64,000 nucleotides of DNA from Elusimicrobia bacterium GWA2_61_42 (GTDB taxonomy: Bacteria > Elusimicrobiota > Elusimicrobia > Elusimicrobiales > UBA9959), in contig MGTU01000008.1 in NCBI GenBank assembly GCA_001799615.1, forward strand, positions 124,001 to 188,000, written 5' to 3'. The notes under the pieces are model-generated. The model was not told the origin of the DNA and ran no database searches. It saw nothing but the letters and a program-made list of their open reading frames with translations. Both the position numbers and the translations under genes were made by a program. Below are positions 26,519-35,365 of this stretch, one piece after another (position 1 is the stretch's first letter; every line of letters starts with the position of its first letter).

Positions 26519-28639
26519 TCAAGACGGGCTGGGAACCGGCGGGGGGGGCGCCGACATGCTCTTGGAAACGGTGAAAATGAACTTGCTGCCCTTGCCCACT
26601 TCGGACTCCACCCAGATGCGCCCCTTGTGGAGTTCTACCGTCATTTTACACATGGCCAGGCCCAGGCCGAAGCCCTGGCTCTTATGCTCTTCCATCTGGG
26701 AATACTTCTCGAAGATCTCTTTGCGCTTGGCTTCGGGGATCCCGGGACCGGTGTCCTCAACGGCGAAGAAGACTTCCTCGGGGGTCTCCCAGGCGGAAAG
26801 GGTAATGCTGCCGCCGGAGGGGGTGAACTTGAGGGAATTACCCATCAGGTTGGTGATAACGCGCTCCAGCAGTATCGGGTCCGCGGTCAGCTGTATCTTG
26901 GGCGAAGGAGCTTTCACGGACAGCTTTATGTTCTTGGGGCCGGCCACGGGCTCGTGGTTGTCGCGAATGCGCGCGATGATGGACTCCGCGTCGACGGTGT
27001 CCATCTGCAGAGACATCGTGCCGCGCTCGAGCTTGGTGGTATTGAGGATGTCGTCTATCATGCCGCGCAGGCGGCGCGACGAATAAAGCATGCTGGACAG
27101 GTACTTATCCGTGGCGGGGGACGGGCCGATCTTCTTCATCAGCAGCTCCGTGTAGCCCTGCAGGGTGGAAAGCGGGGCGCGCATGTCGTGCGTGATCATG
27201 TGGAAGAAATCTTCCTTGGCCTTCTCTATCTCTTTCTCGCTGGTGATGTCGCGCATGATGATGACGCGGCCGGGGCGCTTGAGCGTGGCCAGCAGGAACT
27301 GGTTGGAGATTATGCGGTAGCTCTTGAGCACCGTGGAAGTTTCGTTGGAGATGGGGGCGTCCACCTCGATGCGCAGGTACTTTTCCTTCAGGGCCAGCAT
27401 TTCCGTGAGCGCGTTGAAGAACGCCTCGTTCTTGACGGAACGGGGCACCGACACGTCGGGCGAGATCTTGGGGATGCCCAGCAGCTTCAGCGCCGTGGTG
27501 TTGGAATAGATCAGCGAGCCGCGGTCGTCCACCAGCAGCACGCCGTCGGAGATGGTGTCGATCAGCGCCTGGGCCTTGCCCTTTTCCTCCACTATCTGGT
27601 TCAGCTGGAACGCGCGGTAGGCCTGCAGCTCCAGCATCAGGCGGTTAAGAATGCCCACCAGCACCCTTATCTCGGGCCAGCCTTCCTGGGGAATGACGCT
27701 GTCGAGGTGCTGGGTCTTGAGGAACTGCTTTACGCCGTTCACCATGTTATTGATGGGGCGGATGATGCGGTTGGAAATAAGGAAGACCACCACCATGGTC
27801 ACGCCGAAGATAGCCACGGCGAGGATCCCGAACACCATGATGGACTTGCGCTGCTTGCCGTACAGCTCGTCCTCGGACTGCACGGAGACCGCAGCCCAGT
27901 CCAGCTTGTCTATGGCGGCGTAAGCCCCGGAGAAGTCTTCGCCCGAAAATTTAAACTTGGCCAGGGTCCCGGTGCGCCCGGCGCTGCGGAACACCTTCTT
28001 CAGTTCGTCGGGGGCATAGTCGACCCCCTTCATGTCCTGGCAGGGAAGGGGGCGGCCCTTGCCGTCGGCGATAAACACCCGGCCGGTGCGGCCTGTCTTC
28101 TGGGAGTTGATCTTGCCCAGGAGCTTGTCCATGGAGAAATGGAAGACCACCACGCGGCCGTCCACCAGCGGGTAGACGAGGGGGAAGAAGGCCTGGCCCT
28201 TGGCGCACAACACCTCGCCGGAAGCGACGATGCCGGTCTCCCTGGCCTCCGCTATCAGCGCGTCCTGGAACAGCGCGAGGGATTTCTTTTCCTTCACCTT
28301 CTCGCTCTGGAGGAAGAACTGTTCCTTCCCGTCGCGCGTGACCAGGCTCAGCGACATGATGTCGGAATTTATGCGGGCGGCCTGCTGGATAACGCGGGCC
28401 TCGTCCAGCTTTTTGGCCTGCAAAGGGTTCTCTATCTCGTAAAGGAAGGCCAGGTTGCGGTTGGTATTGAGGAACCACTCGTCGACATTGACGGCCGAAA
28501 GACTCGACAGGCCCCTATGCAGTTCGAAATAACTGGTCACGGAGGAATTATACTGGTAGATGTTCCAGCCGACCGACAGCATCAGCGGCAGCACCGCTAT
28601 CGCCAGCAGGATCAGCAAAAACCTCGTGGTCAGTTTCAT
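26519..28639 (-). CDS. membrane histidine kinase: Cache-HAMP-PAS-HisKA-HATPase
   Basis: The 706-aa kinase has a helix at about 7-28, a large extracytoplasmic Cache-like domain (about 30-270), and a second helix near 278-300. HAMP follows, then a PAS domain (about 365-480; LIDTISDGVLLVDDRGSLIY), HisKA with MITHDMRAPLSTLQGYTEL near residue 500 and HATPase with NLMGNSLKFTPSGG, EDTGPGIP and GFGLGLAMCKM. The tail is Pro-rich. It starts four bases after motB, so the same transcript should supply stator and kinase. The ligand sensed is unknown. Confidence 0.93.
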   Translation of the reverse strand: MKLTTRFLLILLAIAVLPLMLSVGWNIYQYNSSVTSYFELHRGLSSLSAVNVDEWFLNTNRNLAFLYEIENPLQAKKLDEARVIQQAARINSDIMSLSLVTRDGKEQFFLQSEKVKEKKSLALFQDALIAEARETGIVASGEVLCAKGQAFFPLVYPLVDGRVVVFHFSMDKLLGKINSQKTGRTGRVFIADGKGRPLPCQDMKGVDYAPDELKKVFRSAGRTGTLAKFKFSGEDFSGAYAAIDKLDWAAVSVQSEDELYGKQRKSIMVFGILAVAIFGVTMVVVFLISNRIIRPINNMVNGVKQFLKTQHLDSVIPQEGWPEIRVLVGILNRLMLELQAYRAFQLNQIVEEKGKAQALIDTISDGVLLVDDRGSLIYSNTTALKLLGIPKISPDVSVPRSVKNEAFFNALTEMLALKEKYLRIEVDAPISNETSTVLKSYRIISNQFLLATLKRPGRVIIMRDITSEKEIEKAKEDFFHMITHDMRAPLSTLQGYTELLMKKIGPSPATDKYLSSMLYSSRRLRGMIDDILNTTKLERGTMSLQMDTVDAESIIARIRDNHEPVAGPKNIKLSVKAPSPKIQLTADPILLERVITNLMGNSLKFTPSGGSITLSAWETPEEVFFAVEDTGPGIPEAKRKEIFEKYSQMEEHKSQGFGLGLAMCKMTVELHKGRIWVESEVGKGSKFIFTVSKSMSAPPPPVPSPS

Positions 28640-28643
28640 GGGT

Positions 28644-29270
28644 CTAGATCTCGTGCCTGATTATGTTTATCTCTATGCGCCGGTTGCCGGCCCGCCCTTC
28701 GGGCGTATCGTTGGATTTTATAGGCTTGAACTCGCCGTACCCGACCGCGGAAAGTTTTTCCGGGGCGATGCCTTCCCCGACGAAGAACTGCAGCACCGAG
28801 AACGCCCTGGCGGAAGACAGCTCCCAGTTGGACCGGAACCTGGTGGACCGGCCCAGCGGGCGGTTATCGGTATGCCCCTCTATCTGTATGGGGTTGGGCA
28901 GGTCCCGGAAGACGGCGGTCAGCCGGTGCAGGTGCTGGTAGGACGAGGGCTTCAGCACGTCGCTGCCGGGGGTGAAAAGGATGGGGTCCGAGAAATTAAT
29001 GCTGATCTTGTTGGCGGAGATCTCCACCTGGGCTATCTGCTGTATGCCGTGCTTGGAGAAAAGCGTGCTGGCTATCTGCGTGTCCTTGCCGAAAGTCTCC
29101 TCCAGGCCCTTCATGGAGAACTGCGAGGTGATGTTCTTGGAGCTGTAGAAAGCGAACAGGATCATGAAGAAGATCATGAGGTAGCTCATCATGTCGCCGT
29201 AGGTGATGGCCCACAGCGCGCCGCGGTTGAGCTCGTTCTCCAGTTCGTCTTCGCGTTCGTAAAAGCGCAT
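28644..29270 (-). CDS. motB: MotB-like stator protein
   Basis: MotB anchors the ion-driven stator to peptidoglycan. The 208-aa protein has a short cytoplasmic N-terminus and one helix at about 20-42, WAITYGDMMSYLMIFFMIL, holding the ion-carrying Asp (residue 26). The OmpA-like domain at about 95-205 includes IEGHTDNRPL, NWELSSARA and GNRRIEINI. It follows motA by five bases. Length is short for flagellar MotB but the plug-to-OmpA layout is complete. Exb/Tol-type motors are the alternative, but pairing with a true MotA-like partner favours MotB. Confidence 0.9.
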   Translation of the reverse strand: MRFYEREDELENELNRGALWAITYGDMMSYLMIFFMILFAFYSSKNITSQFSMKGLEETFGKDTQIASTLFSKHGIQQIAQVEISANKISINFSDPILFTPGSDVLKPSSYQHLHRLTAVFRDLPNPIQIEGHTDNRPLGRSTRFRSNWELSSARAFSVLQFFVGEGIAPEKLSAVGYGEFKPIKSNDTPEGRAGNRRIEINIIRHEI

Positions 29271-29275
29271 AAAGG

Positions 29276-30061
29276 TCAGGCCTTGGCCGGGCGGGGGCCG
29301 CCGGCGCGGGAGCCGTCCGCGGCCTGGTAGCCGCGCAGGTGGATCTCTATCAGGTGCGGCGTCTTGCCGCTCATGATGTCGATGACCCCTTCCAGGAGCA
29401 TCTGCAGCACCAGGGTCTCCTCCATCGCGCGCAGGCGGATCTTGTTGGCCACGGGCACAAAGAGCAGGTTGGAAAGGCCTATGCCGAAGAAGGCGGAGCT
29501 GATGGCCACGGCCATCGAACGGCCGATCATGGCCGGGTCGGAGATGTTGCTCAGGGTCTGGATGATGCCGAACAGCGTACCGATCAGGCCGAACATGGGG
29601 GAAAGCACGCCCATGGTGCGGTAGAAGTTGGAATCTTCCTGTATGTCCAGGCGGCGGCGGCGGATCTCCTCTTCGAGGATGTCCCGCGTTTCGCGCGATT
29701 CGGCGCTTACCATGGCGACGCTCACGGCGCGCTTGAGGAAACCGCCCGCGAAAGCCGGGTCGGTGTTGGAGAGCGCCATGATGCCGCCCTGCTTCTGGGC
29801 GGTCTCGGCCATTCCCACGATCATCCTGACCGCGGACTCCACGGACGGCGCCCGCGGAGCCATGAAGATATCCGCGAAAGCTTTTACGCCCGTAACGAAG
29901 CGCTTGAAAGAAGTGTTCACGATGGTGGCCGCCAGCGTGCCGCCCAGCACGATGATAATGCCGTGCGGGTCCGACAGCTTGTCGGCTATGCCCGAGGAAA
30001 AGATGCCCCAGCCCACCACGGCCGCGCCCAAAGCGAAACCGAATATCGTCATTATATCCAT
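29276..30061 (-). CDS. motA: MotA-like stator protein
   Basis: MotA forms the pentameric ion channel and torque-generating ring around MotB. The 261-aa protein has four hydrophobic helices. The two family prolines lie in VLSPMFGLIGTLFGIIQTL near residue 155 and LLFVPVANKIRLRAMEE near residue 205. The cytoplasmic loop between helices 2 and 3 is charged (DILEEEIRRRRLDIQEDS), where torque contacts with FliG occur. The order motA-motB-kinase-receivers lies 7 kb from the FliF-FliG fusion and there is no flagellar cluster in the window. Confidence 0.93.
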   Translation of the reverse strand: MDIMTIFGFALGAAVVGWGIFSSGIADKLSDPHGIIIVLGGTLAATIVNTSFKRFVTGVKAFADIFMAPRAPSVESAVRMIVGMAETAQKQGGIMALSNTDPAFAGGFLKRAVSVAMVSAESRETRDILEEEIRRRRLDIQEDSNFYRTMGVLSPMFGLIGTLFGIIQTLSNISDPAMIGRSMAVAISSAFFGIGLSNLLFVPVANKIRLRAMEETLVLQMLLEGVIDIMSGKTPHLIEIHLRGYQAADGSRAGGPRPAKA

Positions 30062-30276
30062 AAGTAAAATCTCCGGGAAACCGGCAACCTGCCGCCTTAT
30101 TATTGTAGCGCGGGCATGTTACCGAAACTTTGCGTATATATAATATAAAATTGCGTGCCCTTTTGGGTTTTTGATACCATTACTTGTCGCCTTCGAGCGA
30201 AAACCGGCAGGCAGCCGCGGGCCGCCCTGAAACCCGGCCTTTTCTTTTTCCGGAACTTACTACTAGGAGCTGACTC
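30062..30276. promoter_or_regulatory. divergent regulatory region between motA and the acyl-CoA dehydrogenase
   Basis: This 215-bp gap is AT-rich near 30130-30150 and contains TATAAT at 30139-30144 on the plus strand, with TATATT/TATATA on the minus strand. Neither has a convincing -35. Around 30215-30250 GGCCG and CGGCC could pair ahead of a T-rich run, a weak terminator-like leader. AGGAG at 30266-30270 is the ribosome site for the acyl-CoA dehydrogenase. Confidence 0.45.
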
Positions 30277-31431
30277 ATGGACTATTTACTGACCGAACAG
30301 CAGACGATGATCCGCGACCTCGCGAGGAAGATCGCGCAGGAGAAGATCAAGCCGGTGGCGGCGCATTACGACGAAACCGAGGAGTTCGCCTGGCCCATAA
30401 TGAAGATCCTGGCCGACAGCGACCTTTTTGGCGTCTACCTGCCGGAGCAGTACGGCGGCCTGGGCGGCGGCATCATGGATATGTGCCTCGTCACCGAAGA
30501 GCTCTCCCGCGCCTGCGGCGGCATAGCCCTGGGCTACGCCGGCACCGGCCTGGGCACCCTGCCGATACTCCTGCACGGCTCGGAAGAGCAGAAAAAGAAA
30601 TACCTCCCCGACATCGCCAAAGGCAAACGCCTGGCGGCTTTCTGCCTCACCGAAGCCGAAGCCGGCTCGGACGCAGGCGCCATGAGGACCAGCGCCCGCA
30701 AGGAAGGGGACAAATACATCCTCAACGGCACCAAGCAGTGGATCACCAACGCCGGAGAGGCCGAGATCTACACCGTAATAGCCATCACCGACAAGACCAA
30801 AGGCATACGGGGCGCCAGCGCCTTCATCGTAGAGAAAGGCGCCAAAGGCATGGAGTTCGGCAAAAAAGAGAAGAAAATGGGCATCCGCGCCTCCGCCACC
30901 CGCGAAGTTATTTTCACCGACTGCGAGATCCCGGCCGCCAACCTCATCTCAAAAGAAGGCATGGGCTTCATCGTCGCCCTGAAAACACTGGACACCTCCC
31001 GCCCCGGCGTGGCGTCCCAGGCGGTCGGCATAGCCCAGGGCGCGCTCGACTGCGCCCTGGACTACTCCAGGACCCGCGTGCAGTTCGGCCAGCCCATCTC
31101 CAGCTTCCAGGCCATCCAGCACATGCTGGCCGACATGGCCACCCAGCTGGAAGCCGCGCGCGCCCTCACCTACGCCACCGCCCGCATGTCCGACTCCGGG
31201 GCCAAGGCCATGTCCAAAGATTCCGCCATGTCCAAACTGTTCGCCAGCGAAATGGCCATGAAAGTCACCACCGACGCCGTGCAGATAATGGGCGGCTACG
31301 GCTACATGCGCGACTACCCCGCGGAAAAATTCATGCGCGACGCCAAGATCACCCAGATCTACGAAGGCACCAGCCAGATCCAGCGCAACGTCATCGCCGC
31401 CAACCTGATCAAGGAGACGCTGAAGAAGTAG
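30277..31431 (+). CDS. acyl-CoA dehydrogenase
   Basis: A flavin-dependent acyl-CoA dehydrogenase of 384 aa, the usual length. Signatures are CLTEAEAGSDAGAMRTSA near residue 128, GTKQWITNAGEAEIY near residue 150, RVQFGQPISSFQAIQHMLAD near residue 265 and MRDYPAEKFMRDAKITQIYE near residue 345, including the catalytic Glu in IYEG. It precedes etfB and etfA with a ferredoxin-bearing EtfA. That order matches clostridial and Acetobacterium systems that bifurcate electrons during butyryl- or caffeyl-CoA reduction, so it may work as an enoyl-CoA reductase. Substrate is not readable from sequence. Confidence 0.92.
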   Translation: MDYLLTEQQTMIRDLARKIAQEKIKPVAAHYDETEEFAWPIMKILADSDLFGVYLPEQYGGLGGGIMDMCLVTEELSRACGGIALGYAGTGLGTLPILLHGSEEQKKKYLPDIAKGKRLAAFCLTEAEAGSDAGAMRTSARKEGDKYILNGTKQWITNAGEAEIYTVIAITDKTKGIRGASAFIVEKGAKGMEFGKKEKKMGIRASATREVIFTDCEIPAANLISKEGMGFIVALKTLDTSRPGVASQAVGIAQGALDCALDYSRTRVQFGQPISSFQAIQHMLADMATQLEAARALTYATARMSDSGAKAMSKDSAMSKLFASEMAMKVTTDAVQIMGGYGYMRDYPAEKFMRDAKITQIYEGTSQIQRNVIAANLIKETLKK

Positions 31432-31460
31432 GATAAGAGGCCTGGAGGCGACTCGGAGGG

Positions 31461-31582
31461 CCCGGACGGGGTGTTGCCCTGAGCGCCCGTTGCGGAAAGG
31501 GGGCCCCGCCATAAATTCCCAAGGCGGGGGGAAACCGACGCAAGGGTTTCCTCGGTCCGGGCGAGCAGGGCAGCATCCCGGA
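31461..31582. repeat. B-type structured intergenic module (element 2)
   Basis: It lies between the acyl-CoA dehydrogenase and etfB, two genes in the same direction. Terminal arms 31467-31489 and 31560-31582 pair at 19 of 23 positions. The core from about 31498 to 31549 (GGGGGCCCCGCCATAAATTC onward) matches the B module at 8574-8690 almost base for base. The outer A/B composite arms are not clear here. Confidence 0.78.
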
Positions 31583-31638
31583 CGGGACCGACTGAACATC
31601 CCGCGATCTTAACCGCCGGAACGCACTATTTAAACCAC

Positions 31639-32421
31639 ATGAACATAATCGTCTGCATCAAACAGGTACCCAACACCACCGACGTACGGATCGACCCCGT
31701 CACCAACACCCTCATCCGCGACGGCGTCGAAAGCGTCATCAACCCCTTCGACGCCTACGCCATAGAAGAAGCCGTGCGCCTCAAGGAACGCTGCGGCGGC
31801 AAAGTCACCGCCCTCACCATGGGCCCGCCCCAGGCCGAAAACGCCCTCAAAGAAGCCATCTCCCTCGGCTGCGACGAAGGCATCCTCGTCAGCGACCGGA
31901 AATTCGCCGGCTCCGACACCTGGGCCACCAGCTATACCCTGGCCGCCGCCATAAAAAAAATAGGCGACTACGACGTTATCCTCTGCGGCAAACAGGCCTC
32001 CGACGGCGACACCGCCCAGGTAGGCCCCGGCATCTCCGCCCACCTCGACATCCCCCAGGTCACCTACGTCAAAAAGATCCGCGAGATCGACGAGAAGACG
32101 GCCAAGGTGGAACGCATGACCGAAGAAGGCTACGACGTGGTGGAGACCCCGCTGCCCTGCCTCCTTACCGTAGTAAAGGAAATAAATACCCCGCGCATGC
32201 CCTCGCTCAAAGGCCTGATGCGCGCCAAAGCCGCCAAGCCCCTCAAATGGACGGCCGACGACCTGGAAGCCGATCCCGCCGCTCTCGGGCTGGACGGTTC
32301 ACCCACCCGCGTAGTCAAGATCTTCACGCCCGAAACCCGCAAAGGCGGGGAACTGATCTCCGGCTCCTCCGCAGAAGTGGCTAAAGAACTCGCCGAACTG
32401 CTGAAAGGGGAGGTCATATAA
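31639..32421 (+). CDS. etfB: electron transfer flavoprotein beta subunit
   Basis: This 260-aa EtfB has the family start MNIIVCIKQVPNTTDVRIDP and the flavin/AMP site region GKQASDGDTAQVGPGISAHL near residue 115. It pairs with the EtfA encoded directly downstream (one-base TAATG overlap) to carry electrons between the acyl-CoA dehydrogenase and a second acceptor. In bifurcating Etf proteins this subunit binds the bifurcating FAD in place of AMP; the sequence is compatible, but I cannot prove it by eye. Confidence 0.94.
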   Translation: MNIIVCIKQVPNTTDVRIDPVTNTLIRDGVESVINPFDAYAIEEAVRLKERCGGKVTALTMGPPQAENALKEAISLGCDEGILVSDRKFAGSDTWATSYTLAAAIKKIGDYDVILCGKQASDGDTAQVGPGISAHLDIPQVTYVKKIREIDEKTAKVERMTEEGYDVVETPLPCLLTVVKEINTPRMPSLKGLMRAKAAKPLKWTADDLEADPAALGLDGSPTRVVKIFTPETRKGGELISGSSAEVAKELAELLKGEVI

Positions 32422-33620
32422 TGGCCTCCATAAAGATCCTGCTCGACAAATGCACCGGCTGCACGCTCTGCGTGAAGGCCTGCCCTTTCGGCGCCATCCA
32501 TATGGCCGACCGCAAAGCCGTGATAGACATGGCCAAATGCACGCTTTGCGGCGCCTGCGCCGCGGCCTGCAAGTTCAGCGCCATAGAACTCGCCAAGGCC
32601 GGCGGCCCCAAAAAGGACCTTTCCGCCTACAAAGACGTCTGGGTTTTCTGCGAGCAGAAGAAAGGCGTCGTCCAGTCCATCTCTTTCGAACTGCTGGGCG
32701 AAGGCCGCAAGCTGGCCGACAAGCTGGGCGTCAAACTGGCCGCCGTACTGCTGGGCGGCGGCATGGAAGAGGTTGCGGAGAAACTGGGCGAGCGCGGCGC
32801 CGACAAAGTCTACCTCGTCGACCACCCCGCGCTGAAAGCCTACCAGGACGACCCCTACACCGAAGTGCTGGTGAAACTGGCGGAAGAATATAAACCGGAA
32901 GTCATACTTTGCGGCGCCACCACCATAGGCCGCAGCCTGGTTTCCCGCGTAGCCATAAAAATAGGCGCCGGCCTTACCGCCGACTGCACGGAACTCGATA
33001 TCGACCCCAAAGAACGCCTGCTGCTGCAGACCCGCCCCGCCTTCGGCGGCAACATCATGGCCACCATCATCACGCCCAACCACAGGCCGCAGATGGCCAC
33101 GGTGCGCCACAAGGTGATGAAGGAAGCCCCTGTACAGCCCGGGCGCCAGGCCGAGATCGTAAGCAAGACCTACCCCGAAGAGACTTTCGCTTCCCGCACC
33201 AGGCTGCTCGACATCGTCGAGGAAATAGGCGCTACGGTCAATATTTCCGAAGCCGACATCATAGTGGCCGGCGGGCGCGGCATGGGCGGCAAGGAAAATT
33301 TCCCCCTGCTGGAAGAACTCGCCAAGGTACTCAACGGCGCGGTAGGCGCGTCCCGGAGCGCCGTGGACGCCGACTGGATCCCGTATTCCCACCAGGTGGG
33401 CCAGACCGGCAAGACCGTGGTCCCCAAGCTCTACATCGCCTGCGGCATCTCCGGCCAGATCCAGCACCTTATCGGCATGCAGTCCTCCAAGGTGATAGTC
33501 GCCATCAACAAGGACCCCGACGCGCCCATCTTCAAGGTAGCCACCTACGGCATCGTCGGCGACGTCAGCGAGATAGTCCCGGCCCTCACCAGGGAATTCA
33601 AGCGCGTCCTCAACAAATAG
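32421..33620 (+). CDS. etfA: electron transfer flavoprotein alpha subunit with N-terminal ferredoxin domain
   Basis: The 399-aa protein begins with about 60 residues holding two [4Fe-4S] motifs, [12 protein letters not shown] and [12 protein letters not shown]. The EtfA N-domain follows and then the FAD-binding C-domain ([40 protein letters not shown]). Ordinary EtfA is about 320 aa; the extra ferredoxin domain is known from bifurcating systems such as Acetobacterium CarE. This suggests that NADH oxidation drives both acyl-CoA reduction and ferredoxin reduction. The domain is seen; bifurcation is inference. Confidence 0.94.
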   Translation: MASIKILLDKCTGCTLCVKACPFGAIHMADRKAVIDMAKCTLCGACAAACKFSAIELAKAGGPKKDLSAYKDVWVFCEQKKGVVQSISFELLGEGRKLADKLGVKLAAVLLGGGMEEVAEKLGERGADKVYLVDHPALKAYQDDPYTEVLVKLAEEYKPEVILCGATTIGRSLVSRVAIKIGAGLTADCTELDIDPKERLLLQTRPAFGGNIMATIITPNHRPQMATVRHKVMKEAPVQPGRQAEIVSKTYPEETFASRTRLLDIVEEIGATVNISEADIIVAGGRGMGGKENFPLLEELAKVLNGAVGASRSAVDADWIPYSHQVGQTGKTVVPKLYIACGISGQIQHLIGMQSSKVIVAINKDPDAPIFKVATYGIVGDVSEIVPALTREFKRVLNK

Positions 33621-33638
33621 CCCCGGCAAAGGAACATT

Positions 33639-35294
33639 ATGTCTGACAATATCGCCCCGCTTACCCGGCTGAAAGAGTGGAAGGCGCTGGAAGGCCATTA
33701 CGCAAAAGTGAGCAAAGCGCACCTGCGCGACCTGTTCGCCGCCGATCCGAAGCGCGGCGAGAAATTCGTGATCGAGGCGGCCGGGATCTATTTCGACTAC
33801 TCCAAGCACCGCGTCACCTCGGGGACCGTGAACCATCTCTGCGACCTCGCCGAGGCCGCCGGCCTGCGCGAGAAAATAGAGGACATGTTCACCGGAGAGA
33901 AGATCAATATCACCGAGGGCAGGGCCGTGCTGCACACCGCCCTGCGCGCGCCGAAGAGCGCGGCTATCGTAGTGGACGGGGAAAATGTAGTGCCGCACGT
34001 ACACGCGGTACTGGAGAAGATGGAGCAGTTCGCCGAGAAAGTGCGGGGCGGCCACTGGAAAGGCCACACCGGCAAAACCATAAAGAACATCGTCAACATC
34101 GGCATAGGCGGCTCCGACCTGGGCCCGGTCATGGCCTACGAGGCTCTCAAGAACTATTCGCAGCGCGGCCTGGTCTTCCGTTTCGTTTCAAATGTCGACG
34201 GCGCGGATTTCGCCGAGGCGGTCATAAACCTCGACCCCGCCGAGACTCTTTTCATCGTGGCGTCCAAGACCTTCACCACGCAGGAGACCATGACCAACGC
34301 GGGCACCGCCCGCGACTGGGCGCTGAACGCCCTGAAGGAGGAGGCCGCCATCGCGAAGCATTTCGTCGCTGTCTCCACCAATGCCGCCAAGGTTTCCGCC
34401 TTCGGCATAGACACGGACAACATGTTCGGCTTCTGGGACTGGGTGGGGGGACGCTACTCCATGTTCTCGGCCATTGGCCTCTCGACGATGATAGCCATAG
34501 GCCCGAAGCATTTTCGCGAGATGCTCGCCGGGGCCCATGAGATGGACGAGCATTACCGCACCGCCGCCTTCGAGGAGAACATCCCCGCGCTGATGGGCCT
34601 GCTCGGGATCTGGTACAACAATTTCTTCGACGCGCAGGCCATAGCCGTGCTGCCCTATGAGCAGTACCTCAAGCGCTTCCCCGCCTATCTGCAGCAGCTC
34701 ACGATGGAGAGCAACGGCAAGCGCGTCACCACCGACGGCCGCGCCGTGGATTACCAGACCAGCCAGGTCTACTGGGGCGAGCCCGGCACCAACGGCCAGC
34801 ACTCTTTCTACCAGCTGATACACCAGGGCACAAAACTGATTCCCTGCGACTTCATCGCATTCTCAAAGACCCATCATAAGCTGGGCCGCCACCACGATTT
34901 ACTGATGGCCAATGTCTTCGCCCAGGCCGAGGCGCTGGCCTTCGGCAAGACGGCCGAGGAGCTGAAGGCGGAGGGGGTAAAAGACTGGCTGATACCCCAC
35001 AAAACCTTCGAGGGCAACCGCCCTTCCACCACCATGCTGCTGGACGAACTGACCCCGGCCGCGCTCGGCCGGCTGGTGGCGCTCTACGAGCACGCGGTCT
35101 TCACCCAGGGCATGATCTGGCAGGTGGGCCCCTTCGACCAGTGGGGGGTGGAACTGGGCAAGGCGCTGGCCGGCCGCATAGCCCCGGAGCTGGAGAGCGA
35201 AACGGAACCGGAGCTGAAGCACGACGCCTCGACCAACGCCCTGATCCGCCGCTACCGCAAGAGCAGGCAGGCGGAGGCCGCCCGGAAGAGCTAG
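33639..35294 (+). CDS. pgi: glucose-6-phosphate isomerase
   Basis: Interconverts glucose 6-phosphate and fructose 6-phosphate. The 551-aa protein has the family signatures [18 protein letters not shown] near residue 152, the phosphosugar-binding [13 protein letters not shown] near residue 208, [12 protein letters not shown] near residue 270 and the C-terminal signature [13 protein letters not shown] near residue 505. It is of the long enterobacterial/eukaryotic type. AGGAAC precedes ATG 33639, 18 bases after etfA, so it may share that transcript. Confidence 0.96.
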   Translation: MSDNIAPLTRLKEWKALEGHYAKVSKAHLRDLFAADPKRGEKFVIEAAGIYFDYSKHRVTSGTVNHLCDLAEAAGLREKIEDMFTGEKINITEGRAVLHTALRAPKSAAIVVDGENVVPHVHAVLEKMEQFAEKVRGGHWKGHTGKTIKNIVNIGIGGSDLGPVMAYEALKNYSQRGLVFRFVSNVDGADFAEAVINLDPAETLFIVASKTFTTQETMTNAGTARDWALNALKEEAAIAKHFVAVSTNAAKVSAFGIDTDNMFGFWDWVGGRYSMFSAIGLSTMIAIGPKHFREMLAGAHEMDEHYRTAAFEENIPALMGLLGIWYNNFFDAQAIAVLPYEQYLKRFPAYLQQLTMESNGKRVTTDGRAVDYQTSQVYWGEPGTNGQHSFYQLIHQGTKLIPCDFIAFSKTHHKLGRHHDLLMANVFAQAEALAFGKTAEELKAEGVKDWLIPHKTFEGNRPSTTMLLDELTPAALGRLVALYEHAVFTQGMIWQVGPFDQWGVELGKALAGRIAPELESETEPELKHDASTNALIRRYRKSRQAEAARKS

Positions 35295-35365
35295 GTATTC
35301 TGTCCCCGGAATTATGCCCTTTCGGCTCATGGCGCGGGACTTTATTTATATTAGAATTAGTATGA

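Noticed and set aside
29276-30061. ExbB/TolQ-type motor protein instead of MotA
   Set aside because: Length, four-helix layout, the large charged cytoplasmic loop and the two prolines fit MotA better, and the partner has a MotB-type OmpA domain.
32130-34067. 645-aa open frame antisense to etfB, etfA and pgi
   Set aside because: It crosses three well-supported genes and shows no recognisable domain.
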